A stretch of DNA of 64,000 nucleotides from Virgibacillus dokdonensis (GTDB taxonomy: Bacteria; Bacillota; Bacilli; Bacillales; Amphibacillaceae), in assembly GCF_900166595.1 (NCBI RefSeq), contig NZ_LT745763.1, positions 1,976,660-2,040,659 of the forward strand, in the 5' to 3' direction. Both the position numbers and the translations under genes were made by a program. Below the pieces are notes generated by a model. That model had not been told where the DNA came from. It saw nothing but the letters and a program-made list of their open reading frames with translations, and ran no database searches. Position 1 is the stretch's first letter. Every line of letters begins with the position of its first letter. Shown here piece after piece: positions 45,310-54,691 of this stretch.

Positions 45310-46590
45310 ATGGTAGCCGATAACGCAGCAGATTCTACCAAAGAAGTAAATGAAAAAATGGATGTATTAAGTTCAACACGAGCTGTTGTAAAAACTGCAT
45401 TGGAGAAACTGGGTTACCCTGAGGAAGTCTTTGAACTATTCAAAGACCCTGTTCGGATGATGACAGTCCGTATTCCAGTGCGCATGGATGATGGATCCAT
45501 TAAAGTATTTACTGGGTACCGCGCTCAACACAATGATGCTGTTGGTCCGACAAAGGGCGGTGTAAGATTCCATCCAGATGTCACTGAAAAAGAAGTGAAA
45601 GCATTATCTATTTGGATGAGTTTAAAGGCGGGCATTGTCAACCTACCTTATGGTGGGGGAAAAGGTGGTATTATTTGTGATCCTCGTGAAATGTCATTTC
45701 GGGAGTTAGAAGGACTTAGTAGAGGGTATGTACGTGCAATTAGTCAAATTGTAGGGCCAACAAAAGATATACCCGCACCAGACGTTTTTACTAATTCACA
45801 GATTATGGCTTGGATGATGGATGAGTATAGCCGCATTGACGAATTCAACAGTCCAGGTTTTATTACTGGTAAGCCAATAGTTCTTGGTGGATCACATGGA
45901 AGAGAATCTGCAACTGCAAAGGGTGTAACAATTTGCATTAATGAAGCTGCTAAAAAGAAAGGGCTTGATGTAAAGGGAGCGAGAGTAATCGTTCAAGGGT
46001 TTGGAAATGCAGGAAGTTTCCTATCAAAGTTTTTGCACGATGCAGGAGCTAAGGTAGTAGGTATTTCCGATGCTTACGGCGGTCTTTACGATTCAGAAGG
46101 ACTAGATATTGATTATTTATTAGATCGCAGGGATAGCTTTGGAACCGTCACCAAACTTTTTAACAATACGATTACAAACAAGGAATTGTTAGAAATGGAT
46201 TGTGATATTCTTGTACCTGCAGCGGTTGAGAATCAAATCACAGACGAAAACGCTTACAAGATTAAGGCTAGTATTGTAGTTGAAGCTGCTAATGGACCGA
46301 CTACAATGGAAGCAACCAAAATTCTAACAGAACGTGGCATCTTGTTAGTACCAGATGTGCTAGCTTCTGCTGGAGGAGTCACCGTATCTTATTTTGAATG
46401 GGTGCAAAATAATCAAGGCTATTATTGGTCAGAAGAAGAAATAGATGTTAAGCTTCATGAAACAATGATTAAAGCATTCAATTCAATCTATAACACTGCT
46501 GAAACGAGACGTGTGGATATGCGTTTGGCTGCTTATATGATTGGAGTTCGAAAGATGGCTGAAGCGTCCAGATTCCGCGGTTGGGTTTAA
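45310..46590 (+). CDS. gudB: NAD-dependent glutamate dehydrogenase
   Basis: Catabolic hexameric glutamate dehydrogenase, glutamate to 2-oxoglutarate and ammonia. 426 aa. KGGVRFHPDV, LPYGGGKGGI and the NAD loop GFGNAGSF are intact. Unlike the cryptic gudB of B. subtilis 168, the VKALSIWMSLK segment carries no 9-bp duplication, so the enzyme should be active. AGGAGG lies before the ATG. The gene neighbours ypbH and ypdA support gudB over rocG. Confidence 0.95.
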   Translation: MVADNAADSTKEVNEKMDVLSSTRAVVKTALEKLGYPEEVFELFKDPVRMMTVRIPVRMDDGSIKVFTGYRAQHNDAVGPTKGGVRFHPDVTEKEVKALSIWMSLKAGIVNLPYGGGKGGIICDPREMSFRELEGLSRGYVRAISQIVGPTKDIPAPDVFTNSQIMAWMMDEYSRIDEFNSPGFITGKPIVLGGSHGRESATAKGVTICINEAAKKKGLDVKGARVIVQGFGNAGSFLSKFLHDAGAKVVGISDAYGGLYDSEGLDIDYLLDRRDSFGTVTKLFNNTITNKELLEMDCDILVPAAVENQITDENAYKIKASIVVEAANGPTTMEATKILTERGILLVPDVLASAGGVTVSYFEWVQNNQGYYWSEEEIDVKLHETMIKAFNSIYNTAETRRVDMRLAAYMIGVRKMAEASRFRGWV

Positions 46591-46623
46591 ATCGCAGTAC
46601 GATGTTAGGCATAACAAATGACG

Positions 46624-46664
46624 AAAAAACTCTTATCTTGTATAGTTGGATAAGAGTTTTTTCT
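46624..46664 (+). terminator. Intrinsic terminator of gudB
   Basis: Arms AAAAACTCTTATC and GATAAGAGTTTTT with an 11-nt loop. Confidence 0.85.
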
Positions 46665-46821
46665 CTATAAACTTATAATATTGTGTTCAGACAGGGGGGA
46701 TTTCCTGTGGTGAGGGGATTTTTGATAGTTCATTTTTAATCTACTTTTGTTAACCATTATTACAACATTTCAATACATAAAAATAAGTATAATTGCAAAA
46801 TAGAAAGAAGGGTTTTATGCT

Positions 46822-47787
46822 ATGCAACAAGAAAAAGTGATTGTCATTGGTGGAGGACCATGCGGAATGTCTGCCGCAATTGAATTGCAAAATCTAGGTA
46901 TACAACCATTAATTATCGAAAAGGGAAATATTGTAGATGCTATTTATCATTACCCTACACATCAAACATTCTTTAGTTCAAGTGATAGATTGGAAATTGG
47001 GGACGTTGCTTTCATTACAGAAGAGCATAAACCAGTACGTAATCAAGCACTTTCTTATTATCGTGCTGTAGCACAACGTAAACAGTTGAGAATTCATACA
47101 TTTGAGCAAGTAACAAAAGTGGAACGAATGGATGATGATTTCCGTGTTGTTACGACAAAACAAGCATATAAAGCAAAGCAAGTAGTGATAGCTACTGGTT
47201 ATTATGGACAGCCAAATATGATGGGTATACCTGGCGAGGAACTTCCTAAAGTATCACATTATTTCAAAGAAGCTCACCCATACTTTCGTAAAAATGTAGC
47301 GGTTATTGGTGGAAAAAACTCAGCTGTAGATGCAGCAATGGAGCTTCACAAAGCTGGTGCGCATGTTACGGTACTCTATCGCGGGAGTAAATATTCAGAT
47401 AGTATAAAGCCGTGGATACTACCTGAGTTTGATTCGCTTGTAAGAAAAGAAAAAGTAAATATGATTTTTAATGCACATATATGTGAAATCACTCATAATT
47501 CATTAATTTACGAAGTCAATCAACAAGCATATCGTTTGTCAAATGACTTTGTATTTGCAATGACAGGCTATCATCCTGATTTTTCATTACTTACTTCCAC
47601 AGGTATAGAAGTGAATGATACGACAGGTGTGCCCAACTATGATGAAATAACATATGAAACAAATATATCTGGCGTTTACATTGCTGGAGTGGTAGCTGCT
47701 GGATTTAATAATAACAAAATTTTTATTGAAAATGGGCGTTTTCATGGAGAAGCAATTGCTCAGTCTATTTCATCAAAATTAAACTAA
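46822..47787 (+). CDS. ypdA: YpdA family putative bacillithiol disulfide reductase
   Basis: FAD/NADPH flavoprotein of the YpdA (Bdr) family, proposed to reduce oxidised bacillithiol. 321 aa. The FAD loop GGGPCG (10-15) carries the characteristic Cys14; the NADPH loop is VIGGKNSAVDAA. C-terminal GVYIAGVVAAG closes the FAD site. Genes for bacillithiol synthesis are expected elsewhere. It has its own intergenic region after the gudB terminator. Confidence 0.93.
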   Translation: MQQEKVIVIGGGPCGMSAAIELQNLGIQPLIIEKGNIVDAIYHYPTHQTFFSSSDRLEIGDVAFITEEHKPVRNQALSYYRAVAQRKQLRIHTFEQVTKVERMDDDFRVVTTKQAYKAKQVVIATGYYGQPNMMGIPGEELPKVSHYFKEAHPYFRKNVAVIGGKNSAVDAAMELHKAGAHVTVLYRGSKYSDSIKPWILPEFDSLVRKEKVNMIFNAHICEITHNSLIYEVNQQAYRLSNDFVFAMTGYHPDFSLLTSTGIEVNDTTGVPNYDEITYETNISGVYIAGVVAAGFNNNKIFIENGRFHGEAIAQSISSKLN

Positions 47788-47980
47788 CGCAATTGTTCAC
47801 TCTGTTTTCATTCATTTTTAATACTGCTCTTAAAGGTCATTTTCTAAGCATTCACTTTAGCTCGTTCTTCCGTTCTGTGTAAACATTTCACCCGAAAAGT
47901 TATATGTTTTCTTGTAAGAAATAAGATGAAAATGCTACTATTAGATTAATTAGAATATGCTAGATTGTAGGTGTAAATCA

Positions 47981-48955
47981 TTGAAAAATAAAAAGGTGAT
48001 ACTAATTGCTACTGGAGGCACCATCGCAAGCGAAAAAAAGGAAGATACTGGGCTGTTGCAATCTGGTGTCATCTCAGGTGAAGAGATTGTTCAGTACTGT
48101 GATATACCTAAACATATTGACTTACAAGTCGAATCCATGCTACAAAAAGCCAGCATGCATCTTTCGTTTGACGATTTATTAGCTATAAAAGAACGAATAG
48201 ATCTGCATTTAGCGAATGATCAAGTTTCAGGTGTTGTTATTACCCAAGGAACAGATACATTAGAAGAAACTTCTTATTTTATGAACTTAATTACAAATCA
48301 TGAAAAGCCTATTGTGTTTACAGGTTCACAGCGATCACCGAGAGCAGTTGGAACAGATGCTTTTATTAATATTAAACATGCTGTTTTAACTGCGTCTAGT
48401 AAGGATTTATACAATGTTGGTGTTGTTGTCGTATTTAATGAAAGAATATTTCATTCTCGTTATGTAAAAAAAGAGCATGCTTCCAATGTACAGGGGTTTA
48501 ATTCGTTTGGTTTTGGATACTTAGGAATTATAGATAACGAATCTGTACATATATTTCAAAAACCGATTGGAAATGAGTACTATAAATTGACAAATATGAT
48601 ACCTGAAGTTGACATTATTAAATGTTATATGCAAGCAGACGACAAATATATCCGAGCAGCTAGAGAAGCTAAGGTAGATGGCATTATTTTAGAAGGTGTT
48701 GGTAGAGGGCAAGTATCGCCTGGAATGATGACCGAAATTAAACGTTGTGTTAAATTAGGAATCATTGTAGTTATTACAACTTCTGCAGTTGAAGGTGAAG
48801 TATACACCACGTATGATTATAAGGGAAGTACCTTTGATTTAAAACAAGCTGGTGTTATTTTGGGAAGAGATTATGACAGTAAAAAAGCTCGTATAAAATT
48901 AATGGTTGGATTAGCTAGTGAACAGAGAGATATAACTGCATTGTTTGCTGTTTAA
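47981..48955 (+). CDS. ansA: L-asparaginase (type I, cytoplasmic)
   Basis: Hydrolyses asparagine to aspartate and ammonia, 324 aa. The two catalytic threonine motifs are ATGGTIAS (N-terminal) and QGTDTLEE (about 87-94), followed by TGSQRS. There is no signal peptide. TTG 47981 is chosen because AGGTG is correctly spaced; the longer ATG 47957 has no ribosome site. It lies between ypdA and prsW, where many Bacillaceae carry an asparaginase. Confidence 0.93.
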   Translation: MKNKKVILIATGGTIASEKKEDTGLLQSGVISGEEIVQYCDIPKHIDLQVESMLQKASMHLSFDDLLAIKERIDLHLANDQVSGVVITQGTDTLEETSYFMNLITNHEKPIVFTGSQRSPRAVGTDAFINIKHAVLTASSKDLYNVGVVVVFNERIFHSRYVKKEHASNVQGFNSFGFGYLGIIDNESVHIFQKPIGNEYYKLTNMIPEVDIIKCYMQADDKYIRAAREAKVDGIILEGVGRGQVSPGMMTEIKRCVKLGIIVVITTSAVEGEVYTTYDYKGSTFDLKQAGVILGRDYDSKKARIKLMVGLASEQRDITALFAV

Positions 48956-49126
48956 TCCCAAATTAATCATATTCATATCATTTGTGTGAGCACTTATATA
49001 TTTAGTGGTGTAATTTGTATAGACCGTGCTAGTTTTATTGAAATAGAGCTTACTAATTGAATTTAAATGAATGATATTTGCTCACACATGATATAGGTTT
49101 ACTAACGGGAAAGGATAGGGGGAGCT

Positions 49127-49816
49127 ATGTTTTCTATATTATCTGCTGGTGTTGCGCCAGCTTTGGCTTTAATGTCATTTTTTTATTTAAAAGACCGTTT
49201 CTCTGAACCAATAACTCTAATTGCGAGAAACTTTATTTTTGGAATGTTGTTAGTTTTCCCTATCATGTTTATACAATATGTTTTTCAAGCAGAAGGTATT
49301 ATTAATCATCCAGTTAGTGAATCGTTTTTGCTTGTTGGGCTCTTAGAGGAATTCTTTAAATGGTTTATTTTCATGTACGCTATTTATCATCATGCTGAAT
49401 TTGATGCGCATTATGATGGTATTGTATATGCTGTTGCTATAAGTCTTGGTTTTGCAACATTAGAAAATATTTTATACTTATTTACTAACGGAATTAATTA
49501 TGCCTTTATTCGGGCTTTCTTCCCTGTATCTTCACATGCTTTATTTGGTGTAATTATGGGCTATTACTTTGGAAAAGCTAAAATATATTCTTTACATAAA
49601 CGCCGCAATATTTTCTTAGCATTTTTTATACCGTATGTACTACACGCCATATATCACTATATTCTTACAATAGTTTCTAGTAATTGGGTTGTTGTTTTAG
49701 TACCATTCATGATTTTTTTATGGGTTATCGCATTACATAGAATGAAAATTGCTAATCTGTCACCACATGCTTTACGTAAAACTTGCGAAAAAAAGAAAGA
49801 AAACCATGCAATTTAA
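49127..49816 (+). CDS. prsW: Glutamic-type intramembrane protease PrsW
   Basis: Membrane protease that makes the first cut in the anti-sigma factor RsiW, releasing the envelope-stress sigma-W. 229 aa with about seven membrane segments. The catalytic E74-E75-xx-K78 motif (LLEEFFKW) and the downstream FATLENILYL and HALFGVIMGYYFG blocks are intact. GGGGG precedes the ATG. It lies upstream of sleB-ypeB as in B. subtilis ypdC. Confidence 0.93.
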   Translation: MFSILSAGVAPALALMSFFYLKDRFSEPITLIARNFIFGMLLVFPIMFIQYVFQAEGIINHPVSESFLLVGLLEEFFKWFIFMYAIYHHAEFDAHYDGIVYAVAISLGFATLENILYLFTNGINYAFIRAFFPVSSHALFGVIMGYYFGKAKIYSLHKRRNIFLAFFIPYVLHAIYHYILTIVSSNWVVVLVPFMIFLWVIALHRMKIANLSPHALRKTCEKKKENHAI

Positions 49817-49837
49817 CGATAGATTAAAGTAAACATT

Positions 49838-49872
49838 GAACCTTTATCCATTAAGTGATAGAGGTTTTTTGT
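49838..49872 (+). terminator. Intrinsic terminator of prsW
   Basis: Arms AACCTTTATC and GATAGAGGTT (one mismatch) then TTTTTG. Confidence 0.75.
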
Positions 49873-49930
49873 TGTTCATGAATTCTTGCTATCCTTTTAT
49901 TTAGTTGATTTCCAGATATAAAGTATCAGA

Positions 49931-49960
49931 TGAATAAAATGATTATTATAACGGAAACTA
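49931..49960 (+). promoter_or_regulatory. Candidate sigma-G promoter of sleB-ypeB
   Basis: TGAATA (49931-49936) is a perfect sigma-G -35; 17 nt later GAAACTA (49954-49960) matches CATACTA at 5 of 7. The start codon is 35 nt downstream. B. subtilis sleB is forespore expressed under sigma-G. Confidence 0.5.
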
Positions 49961-49994
49961 ACAGCACAAAACCTTGAATAGCAGGAGGAAGTGT

Positions 49995-50828
49995 ATGATG
50001 GAGAAAAAACTGACAATTATATTATGCCTTATCAGTTTTTTATTTCTTGGAATGAATGTAATACAGACGGAAAAAACAGCGCATGCATTTAGTTCTCAAG
50101 TAATTCAACATGGCGCTGTTGGTGATGATGTAATTGAATTACAAGCAAGATTACAATATTTAGGTTTTTATAACGGACAGATAGATGGTGTATTTGGATG
50201 GGGGACGTATTGGGCATTACGCAATTTCCAATATGAGTTTGGGCTTGGGATAGACGGATTAGCTGGGCAAGATACTAAACAAAAACTTACAAAGGCCAGT
50301 GAATATGATGAAAACTATGTAAAGCAACAAATTAATCAAGGCAAAAAATTCACGCATTATGGTGGCGAAAAGAGAAATAAAGAATCTACTAGTAAGAACA
50401 AAGGTGAAACAAATAATAATCAAGGGCAGGGCGATCAAGGAAGTAACACTGCTGTCAATGTACCGCAAGGGTACTCACAAAACGACATACAGTTAATGGC
50501 AAATGCTGTTCATGGAGAAGCAAGAGGAGAACCTTATGTAGGCCAAGTAGCTGTAGCAGCCGTTATTCTAAATCGGGTAGAGAGTGCTACATTTCCAAAT
50601 ACTGTATCCGGTGTTATTTTTGAACCACGCGCTTTTACCGCTGTTGCAGATGGACAAATTTGGTTAACACCTAATGAGACTGCGAAGGAAGCAGTGTTAG
50701 ACGCTATTAACGGTTGGGATCCATCTGGAAATGCAATATATTATTTTAATCCAGATACTGCAACATCAGGCTGGATTTGGACAAGACCACAAATTAAAAA
50801 AATCGGAAAGCATATATTTGCGAAATAG
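49995..50828 (+). CDS. sleB: Spore cortex-lytic enzyme SleB
   Basis: Lytic transglycosylase that degrades muramic-delta-lactam-containing cortex during germination. 277 aa: signal peptide (about 1-31, AHAF), peptidoglycan-binding domain (35-100; GDDVIELQARLQYLGFYNGQIDGVFG), an Asn/Gln/Gly-rich linker (125-158) and the catalytic hydrolase domain (160-277) with the catalytic Glu in ANAVHGEARGEP (E175). AGGAGG lies 6 nt before ATG 49995 (another ATG follows at once). ypeB follows at 16 bp. Confidence 0.95.
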   Translation: MMEKKLTIILCLISFLFLGMNVIQTEKTAHAFSSQVIQHGAVGDDVIELQARLQYLGFYNGQIDGVFGWGTYWALRNFQYEFGLGIDGLAGQDTKQKLTKASEYDENYVKQQINQGKKFTHYGGEKRNKESTSKNKGETNNNQGQGDQGSNTAVNVPQGYSQNDIQLMANAVHGEARGEPYVGQVAVAAVILNRVESATFPNTVSGVIFEPRAFTAVADGQIWLTPNETAKEAVLDAINGWDPSGNAIYYFNPDTATSGWIWTRPQIKKIGKHIFAK

Positions 50829-50844
50829 AAAGGTGTGAAAGGAT

Positions 50845-52185
50845 ATGATCCGCTGGATACTAATTGCCGTACTTGCTATAGGCGTTATAGGAACAGGGTT
50901 TTGGGGGTATCAGGAGCATCAAGAAAAAAACGCGGTTCTCATTCAAGCTGAAAACACATATCAGCGAGCATTTCATGATTTAACCTACAGAGTTGACGTA
51001 TTAAACGATAAGATTGGCTCTGCTTTAGCTATGAACTCTAATCAACAATTATCACCGCAACTTGTTGAAATTTGGCGAATTACTTCGGAAGCATTATCTG
51101 ATGTTGGGCAATTACCACTAGGATTATTACCATTTAATAAGACAGAAGAATTTTTAGCTGATATTGGGGAGTTTACCTACCGTACGGCAGTGCGTGATTT
51201 AAAAAAAGAACCATTATCAGCTCAGGAAACAAAAGCTTTAGAAAAGCTATACAAGCAATCGGGTGAAATTAAAGATGAGCTAAGAAAAGTTCAACATACA
51301 ACACTAGAAAACAACTTACGCTGGATGGACGTGCAGCTTGCTTTAGCTAATGAAGATCAGCAGATGGATAATACGATAATTGATGGTTTTAAAACGGTAG
51401 AGAAAAAAGTGGATGGGTTTACTGAAGGAGGCGGTAATGCATCTACATCAAATAAAACAGTACGAGACCACGAATTTAAATTTTTAACAGGCAATCAAAT
51501 GACAAAAGAGAATGCTCTTACAAAAGCGAGCAATCTTTTAGGCGTAAAAGATAAAGATAAACTTCGAATTACTGAAAGCGGAAAGGGAGCAGAGGTCCCT
51601 GTATATAGTATTTCCTATCAAAATGGGGAAGAAAGTGGCTATTTAGATTTATCTCAAAAAGGTGGCCATCCATTTACCCTATTAATTAATAGGCCTATAA
51701 AACAAAAGAAGATCAGTTTAAATGCAGCTATGAGGAAAGCAGAAAAATATTTAAAAAAGAACCAATTTGAAGATATGACTGTTTTCCAAAGCGCTCAGTA
51801 TGGAGATATCGGAGCATTTTCTTTCTTATATAATAAAGCCGGTATCCGCTATTATTCCGATGCGTTAGAGGTCAAAGTAGCATTAGATAATGGAGAAATA
51901 CTCGGTCTAACAGCTATTGATTACTTTATGAATCATGGTGACAGGGAAAAAGTTGAACCTAAAATCAGTGTAGATGAAGCAAGAGAAATGGTTAATCCAA
52001 ATGTTGATATTCAAGAAGAATATTTAGCTGTTATTGACAATGATCTTGGTGAAGAAGTGTTAACATATGAATTTTTAGGAACCATGGGAAATGAAACATA
52101 CCGTATTTTTATCAATGCTATTGATGGACGAGAAGAACAAATAGAAAAATTAAGTGGTTCAGAAGTTAATTATGCTAGAGGTTGA
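50845..52185 (+). CDS. ypeB: Germination protein YpeB
   Basis: Partner that stabilises and localises SleB in the spore. 446 aa: one N-terminal membrane segment (about 3-20), a helical N-terminal domain and three PepSY-like repeats in the C-terminal half (about 215-440; TKENALTKASNLLG, LNAAMRKAEKYLKK, VDEAREMV). AAAGGTG lies before the ATG. The stop codon is inside the terminator stem. Mutual dependence with SleB is established in Bacillus. Confidence 0.95.
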   Translation: MIRWILIAVLAIGVIGTGFWGYQEHQEKNAVLIQAENTYQRAFHDLTYRVDVLNDKIGSALAMNSNQQLSPQLVEIWRITSEALSDVGQLPLGLLPFNKTEEFLADIGEFTYRTAVRDLKKEPLSAQETKALEKLYKQSGEIKDELRKVQHTTLENNLRWMDVQLALANEDQQMDNTIIDGFKTVEKKVDGFTEGGGNASTSNKTVRDHEFKFLTGNQMTKENALTKASNLLGVKDKDKLRITESGKGAEVPVYSISYQNGEESGYLDLSQKGGHPFTLLINRPIKQKKISLNAAMRKAEKYLKKNQFEDMTVFQSAQYGDIGAFSFLYNKAGIRYYSDALEVKVALDNGEILGLTAIDYFMNHGDREKVEPKISVDEAREMVNPNVDIQEEYLAVIDNDLGEEVLTYEFLGTMGNETYRIFINAIDGREEQIEKLSGSEVNYARG

Positions 52186-52209
52186 CAAAATATGTCTTCC
52201 TCTTTTTTT
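52177..52209 (+). terminator. Intrinsic terminator of sleB-ypeB
   Basis: Two nested symmetric stems, AGAGG/CCTCT and GACA/TGTC, then TTTTTTT. The ypeB stop codon is inside the 5' arm. Confidence 0.85.
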
Positions 52210-52290
52210 ATTTTTCTGCAATAATAGGCATAAAGAACTATGCAAATAGACCGCTATTACGCCTAAATATACAATACGAGGAGTGTTATA

Positions 52291-52977
52291 ATGAAAATAG
52301 GAACGATGTTTCAATTAGAAGTCATGCAATCCAAAAAAAAAGGAAGTGATAAGGCAAACCAATACCGGTGTAAATTAATTGATAAAAATGAGCAATATAT
52401 TTTTATTGATTTTCCTGTAAATATAAAGTCAAAAAAAACAGCTGTCTTTGCAAAAGGAACGGTATTTGAAGTCACTTTTGTTGGAGATGATGAAGTGATT
52501 TATAAATTTCGTTCTAAATTAATAACCAAAATAAAAGGTAAGATTCCTTCTTTAGCAATTCAAAAACCTGACAACGTTCATCGTATTCAGCGACGAAATT
52601 TTATCCGAGTGGAAACAGCTGTTGATGTTGCGGTACATTCAGACCAAAACCTTTTCCCACCGTTTATTACACTAACCAATGATGTTGGTGCCGGAGGTTT
52701 GTCTTTAATCGTACCTAAAAACCAGTCTATTCTTGGGGAAATAGCAGAATTATGGTTAGTTTTACCAATGTCTAAAGGGGCTTTTTTGTACCCAAATATA
52801 CGTGCCAAGCTTGTGCATCAAGAGAAGGAAAATAACAAAATTACTATAGCCTCTTTTCAATTTTTAACATTAGATACTAAAATGGAGCAATTTTTGATAC
52901 GATTTTGTTTTGAAAAGCAACGAGAAGCAAGAAAAAAACAGCTATTTGATCAATCTTATGGCATAATAAAAAAATAA
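52291..52977 (+). CDS. ypfA: PilZ-domain c-di-GMP receptor / flagellar brake, YpfA-like
   Basis: 228-aa YcgR-like protein: an N-terminal YcgR_2 domain (about 1-90) and a C-terminal PilZ domain. The first c-di-GMP motif RxxxR is R102-NFI-R106. The second, normally D/NxSxxG, reads D131-V-G-A-G-G, with Gly in place of Ser. In B. subtilis YpfA (DgrA) binds c-di-GMP and slows the flagellar motor via MotA. Ligand binding may be altered here. GAGGAG precedes the ATG. Confidence 0.92.
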   Translation: MKIGTMFQLEVMQSKKKGSDKANQYRCKLIDKNEQYIFIDFPVNIKSKKTAVFAKGTVFEVTFVGDDEVIYKFRSKLITKIKGKIPSLAIQKPDNVHRIQRRNFIRVETAVDVAVHSDQNLFPPFITLTNDVGAGGLSLIVPKNQSILGEIAELWLVLPMSKGAFLYPNIRAKLVHQEKENNKITIASFQFLTLDTKMEQFLIRFCFEKQREARKKQLFDQSYGIIKK

Positions 52978-53200
52978 GCTTGGAATGGACCATTTTAAAA
53001 TGAATATGTTATTATTTAGTAGGGCTTGTTCAAAATATGTATAAACAGATAATCTTTTCTAATATACAAGATGATGGATGAATTTAGATTTCTAGTATAA
53101 GCATGTGCCGTAAAGGTCTTGGCGATAATTCTTCTTTCTTAAACTAGGAACATTGACATGCTATTATTGGTGCATTTTTTTATTATAATTATTCACATAT

Positions 53201-53226
53201 ACTTGGCATAGCCAAGTTTTTTCAGG
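53201..53226 (+). terminator. Intrinsic terminator downstream of ypfA
   Basis: ACTTGGC/GCCAAGT around ATA, then TTTTTTC. It ends 33 bp before cmk and shares its stem core with the terminator at 29574. Confidence 0.8.
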
Positions 53227-53258
53227 ATAAATGTATTGGAGAGGAATAGGTACCATTT

Positions 53259-53927
53259 ATGAAGAGATTAATAACTATTGCCATTGATGGACCTGCAGCA
53301 GCAGGAAAAAGTACTGTAGCAAAAATTGTAGCTGAGAAGCTATCATGTATTTACATTGATACAGGAGCAATGTATCGAGCACTTACTTGGAAAGCGTTGA
53401 AGAATTCTGTTAATGTTAATAACGAAGAGGCGCTTATTGAATTATTAGAGAGCACTGATATCATGTTAAAGCAAAATAGCCGTGGGCAACTTGTTTTTGT
53501 CGATGAGGAAGACGTAACCTATGATATTCGATCAAATGAAGTAACAAATAACGTATCATATGTTGCAAAACATCCTAAGATTAGAGAAGAAATGGTACGT
53601 CGTCAACAAATGCTTGCTAAACATCGAGGAGTTGTAATGGATGGACGTGATATTGGAACGCATGTACTTCCTAATGCAGATATAAAAATATTTTTAATTG
53701 CTTCTGTTGAAGAAAGAGCGAAAAGAAGATATGAAGAAAATATTAAAAAAGGAATTCATGCTGACTTGAACGAACTAAAAAAAGAAATAGAACAAAGAGA
53801 TGAGATCGATTCAAAACGAGAAGCATCGCCGTTAATAAAAGCAAAGGACGCCATTGAAATTGATACAACTTCTTTGTCCATTCAAGAAGTTGCGGAACGC
53901 ATACTCCTCATAGCGAAAGACATTTAG
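53259..53927 (+). CDS. cmk: Cytidylate kinase
   Basis: Phosphorylates CMP and dCMP. 222 aa. The P-loop is GPAAAGKS (11-18), with [10 protein letters not shown] (about 34-43) for nucleotide binding and the conserved [19 protein letters not shown] lies some distance before the ATG. It is followed 17 bp later by plsC, the same pairing as in many Firmicutes. Confidence 0.96.
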   Translation: MKRLITIAIDGPAAAGKSTVAKIVAEKLSCIYIDTGAMYRALTWKALKNSVNVNNEEALIELLESTDIMLKQNSRGQLVFVDEEDVTYDIRSNEVTNNVSYVAKHPKIREEMVRRQQMLAKHRGVVMDGRDIGTHVLPNADIKIFLIASVEERAKRRYEENIKKGIHADLNELKKEIEQRDEIDSKREASPLIKAKDAIEIDTTSLSIQEVAERILLIAKDI

Positions 53928-53944
53928 TAGGAGGAGAATAAAGA

Positions 53945-54529
53945 ATGAACTTGTATCGTATAGCAAAATGGGTTGTCTCTATTATTTTTTATCCACTTTT
54001 TCGTATTCAAGTAATCGGGAAAGAAAATGTCCCTAAAACAGGCCCTGTTATCATTTGTTCCAATCATATTTCTAATTATGATCCTCCAGTCGTGGGAATC
54101 ACTTCTCCAAGAAGTATTTATTTTATGGCTAAAGGGGAGTTGTTTGATAATCCTTTACTAGGGAAATTATTAATAGGTATTCAGGCTTTTCCAGTAAAAC
54201 GGGGCATGAGTGATCGAAATGCTTTAAGGAAAGGGTTGCAAATTTTAAAAGAAGGCCATACACTAGGGTTATTTCCAGAAGGAACAAGAAGTAGGACTGG
54301 AGAATTAAGTAAGCCACTTGCTGGGGCTGGTTTTTTTGCTTTACGCTCCAATGCAACTATTGTTCCTTGTGCCATTATCGGTAATTATAAACCATTTAAA
54401 CAGTTAAAGGTTATCTATGGAAAACCTATCCCTATGGACGAATGTCGAAAAACAAAAAAAGCAACCGCTCAAGAAACAGCAGATTTGATTATGGAAGAAA
54501 TTCAAAAATTATTAGATCTTAATAAATAA
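53945..54529 (+). CDS. plsC: 1-acyl-sn-glycerol-3-phosphate acyltransferase
   Basis: Membrane-associated acyltransferase making phosphatidic acid. 194 aa, the short bacterial form. The catalytic NH41-x4-D46 motif (SNHISNYDP) and the substrate motif FPEGTRSR (110-117) are intact, with an N-terminal hydrophobic helix (about 8-22). AGGAGG precedes the ATG. Co-transcribed with cmk. Confidence 0.94.
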   Translation: MNLYRIAKWVVSIIFYPLFRIQVIGKENVPKTGPVIICSNHISNYDPPVVGITSPRSIYFMAKGELFDNPLLGKLLIGIQAFPVKRGMSDRNALRKGLQILKEGHTLGLFPEGTRSRTGELSKPLAGAGFFALRSNATIVPCAIIGNYKPFKQLKVIYGKPIPMDECRKTKKATAQETADLIMEEIQKLLDLNK

Positions 54530-54691
54530 AACTACATTACTTGACAAATAATTATAATTGTTAGAAGTTATAAAAAAGGAATATTATTTTACTGCATTTA
54601 TTTTAGATTATTTTTAGTTGGTAGAAAGCTTAAGTAGCTTATTACATAAAAGTTATTTGGGATTTCATAAGATTTTAGGAGGGCTATGGAT

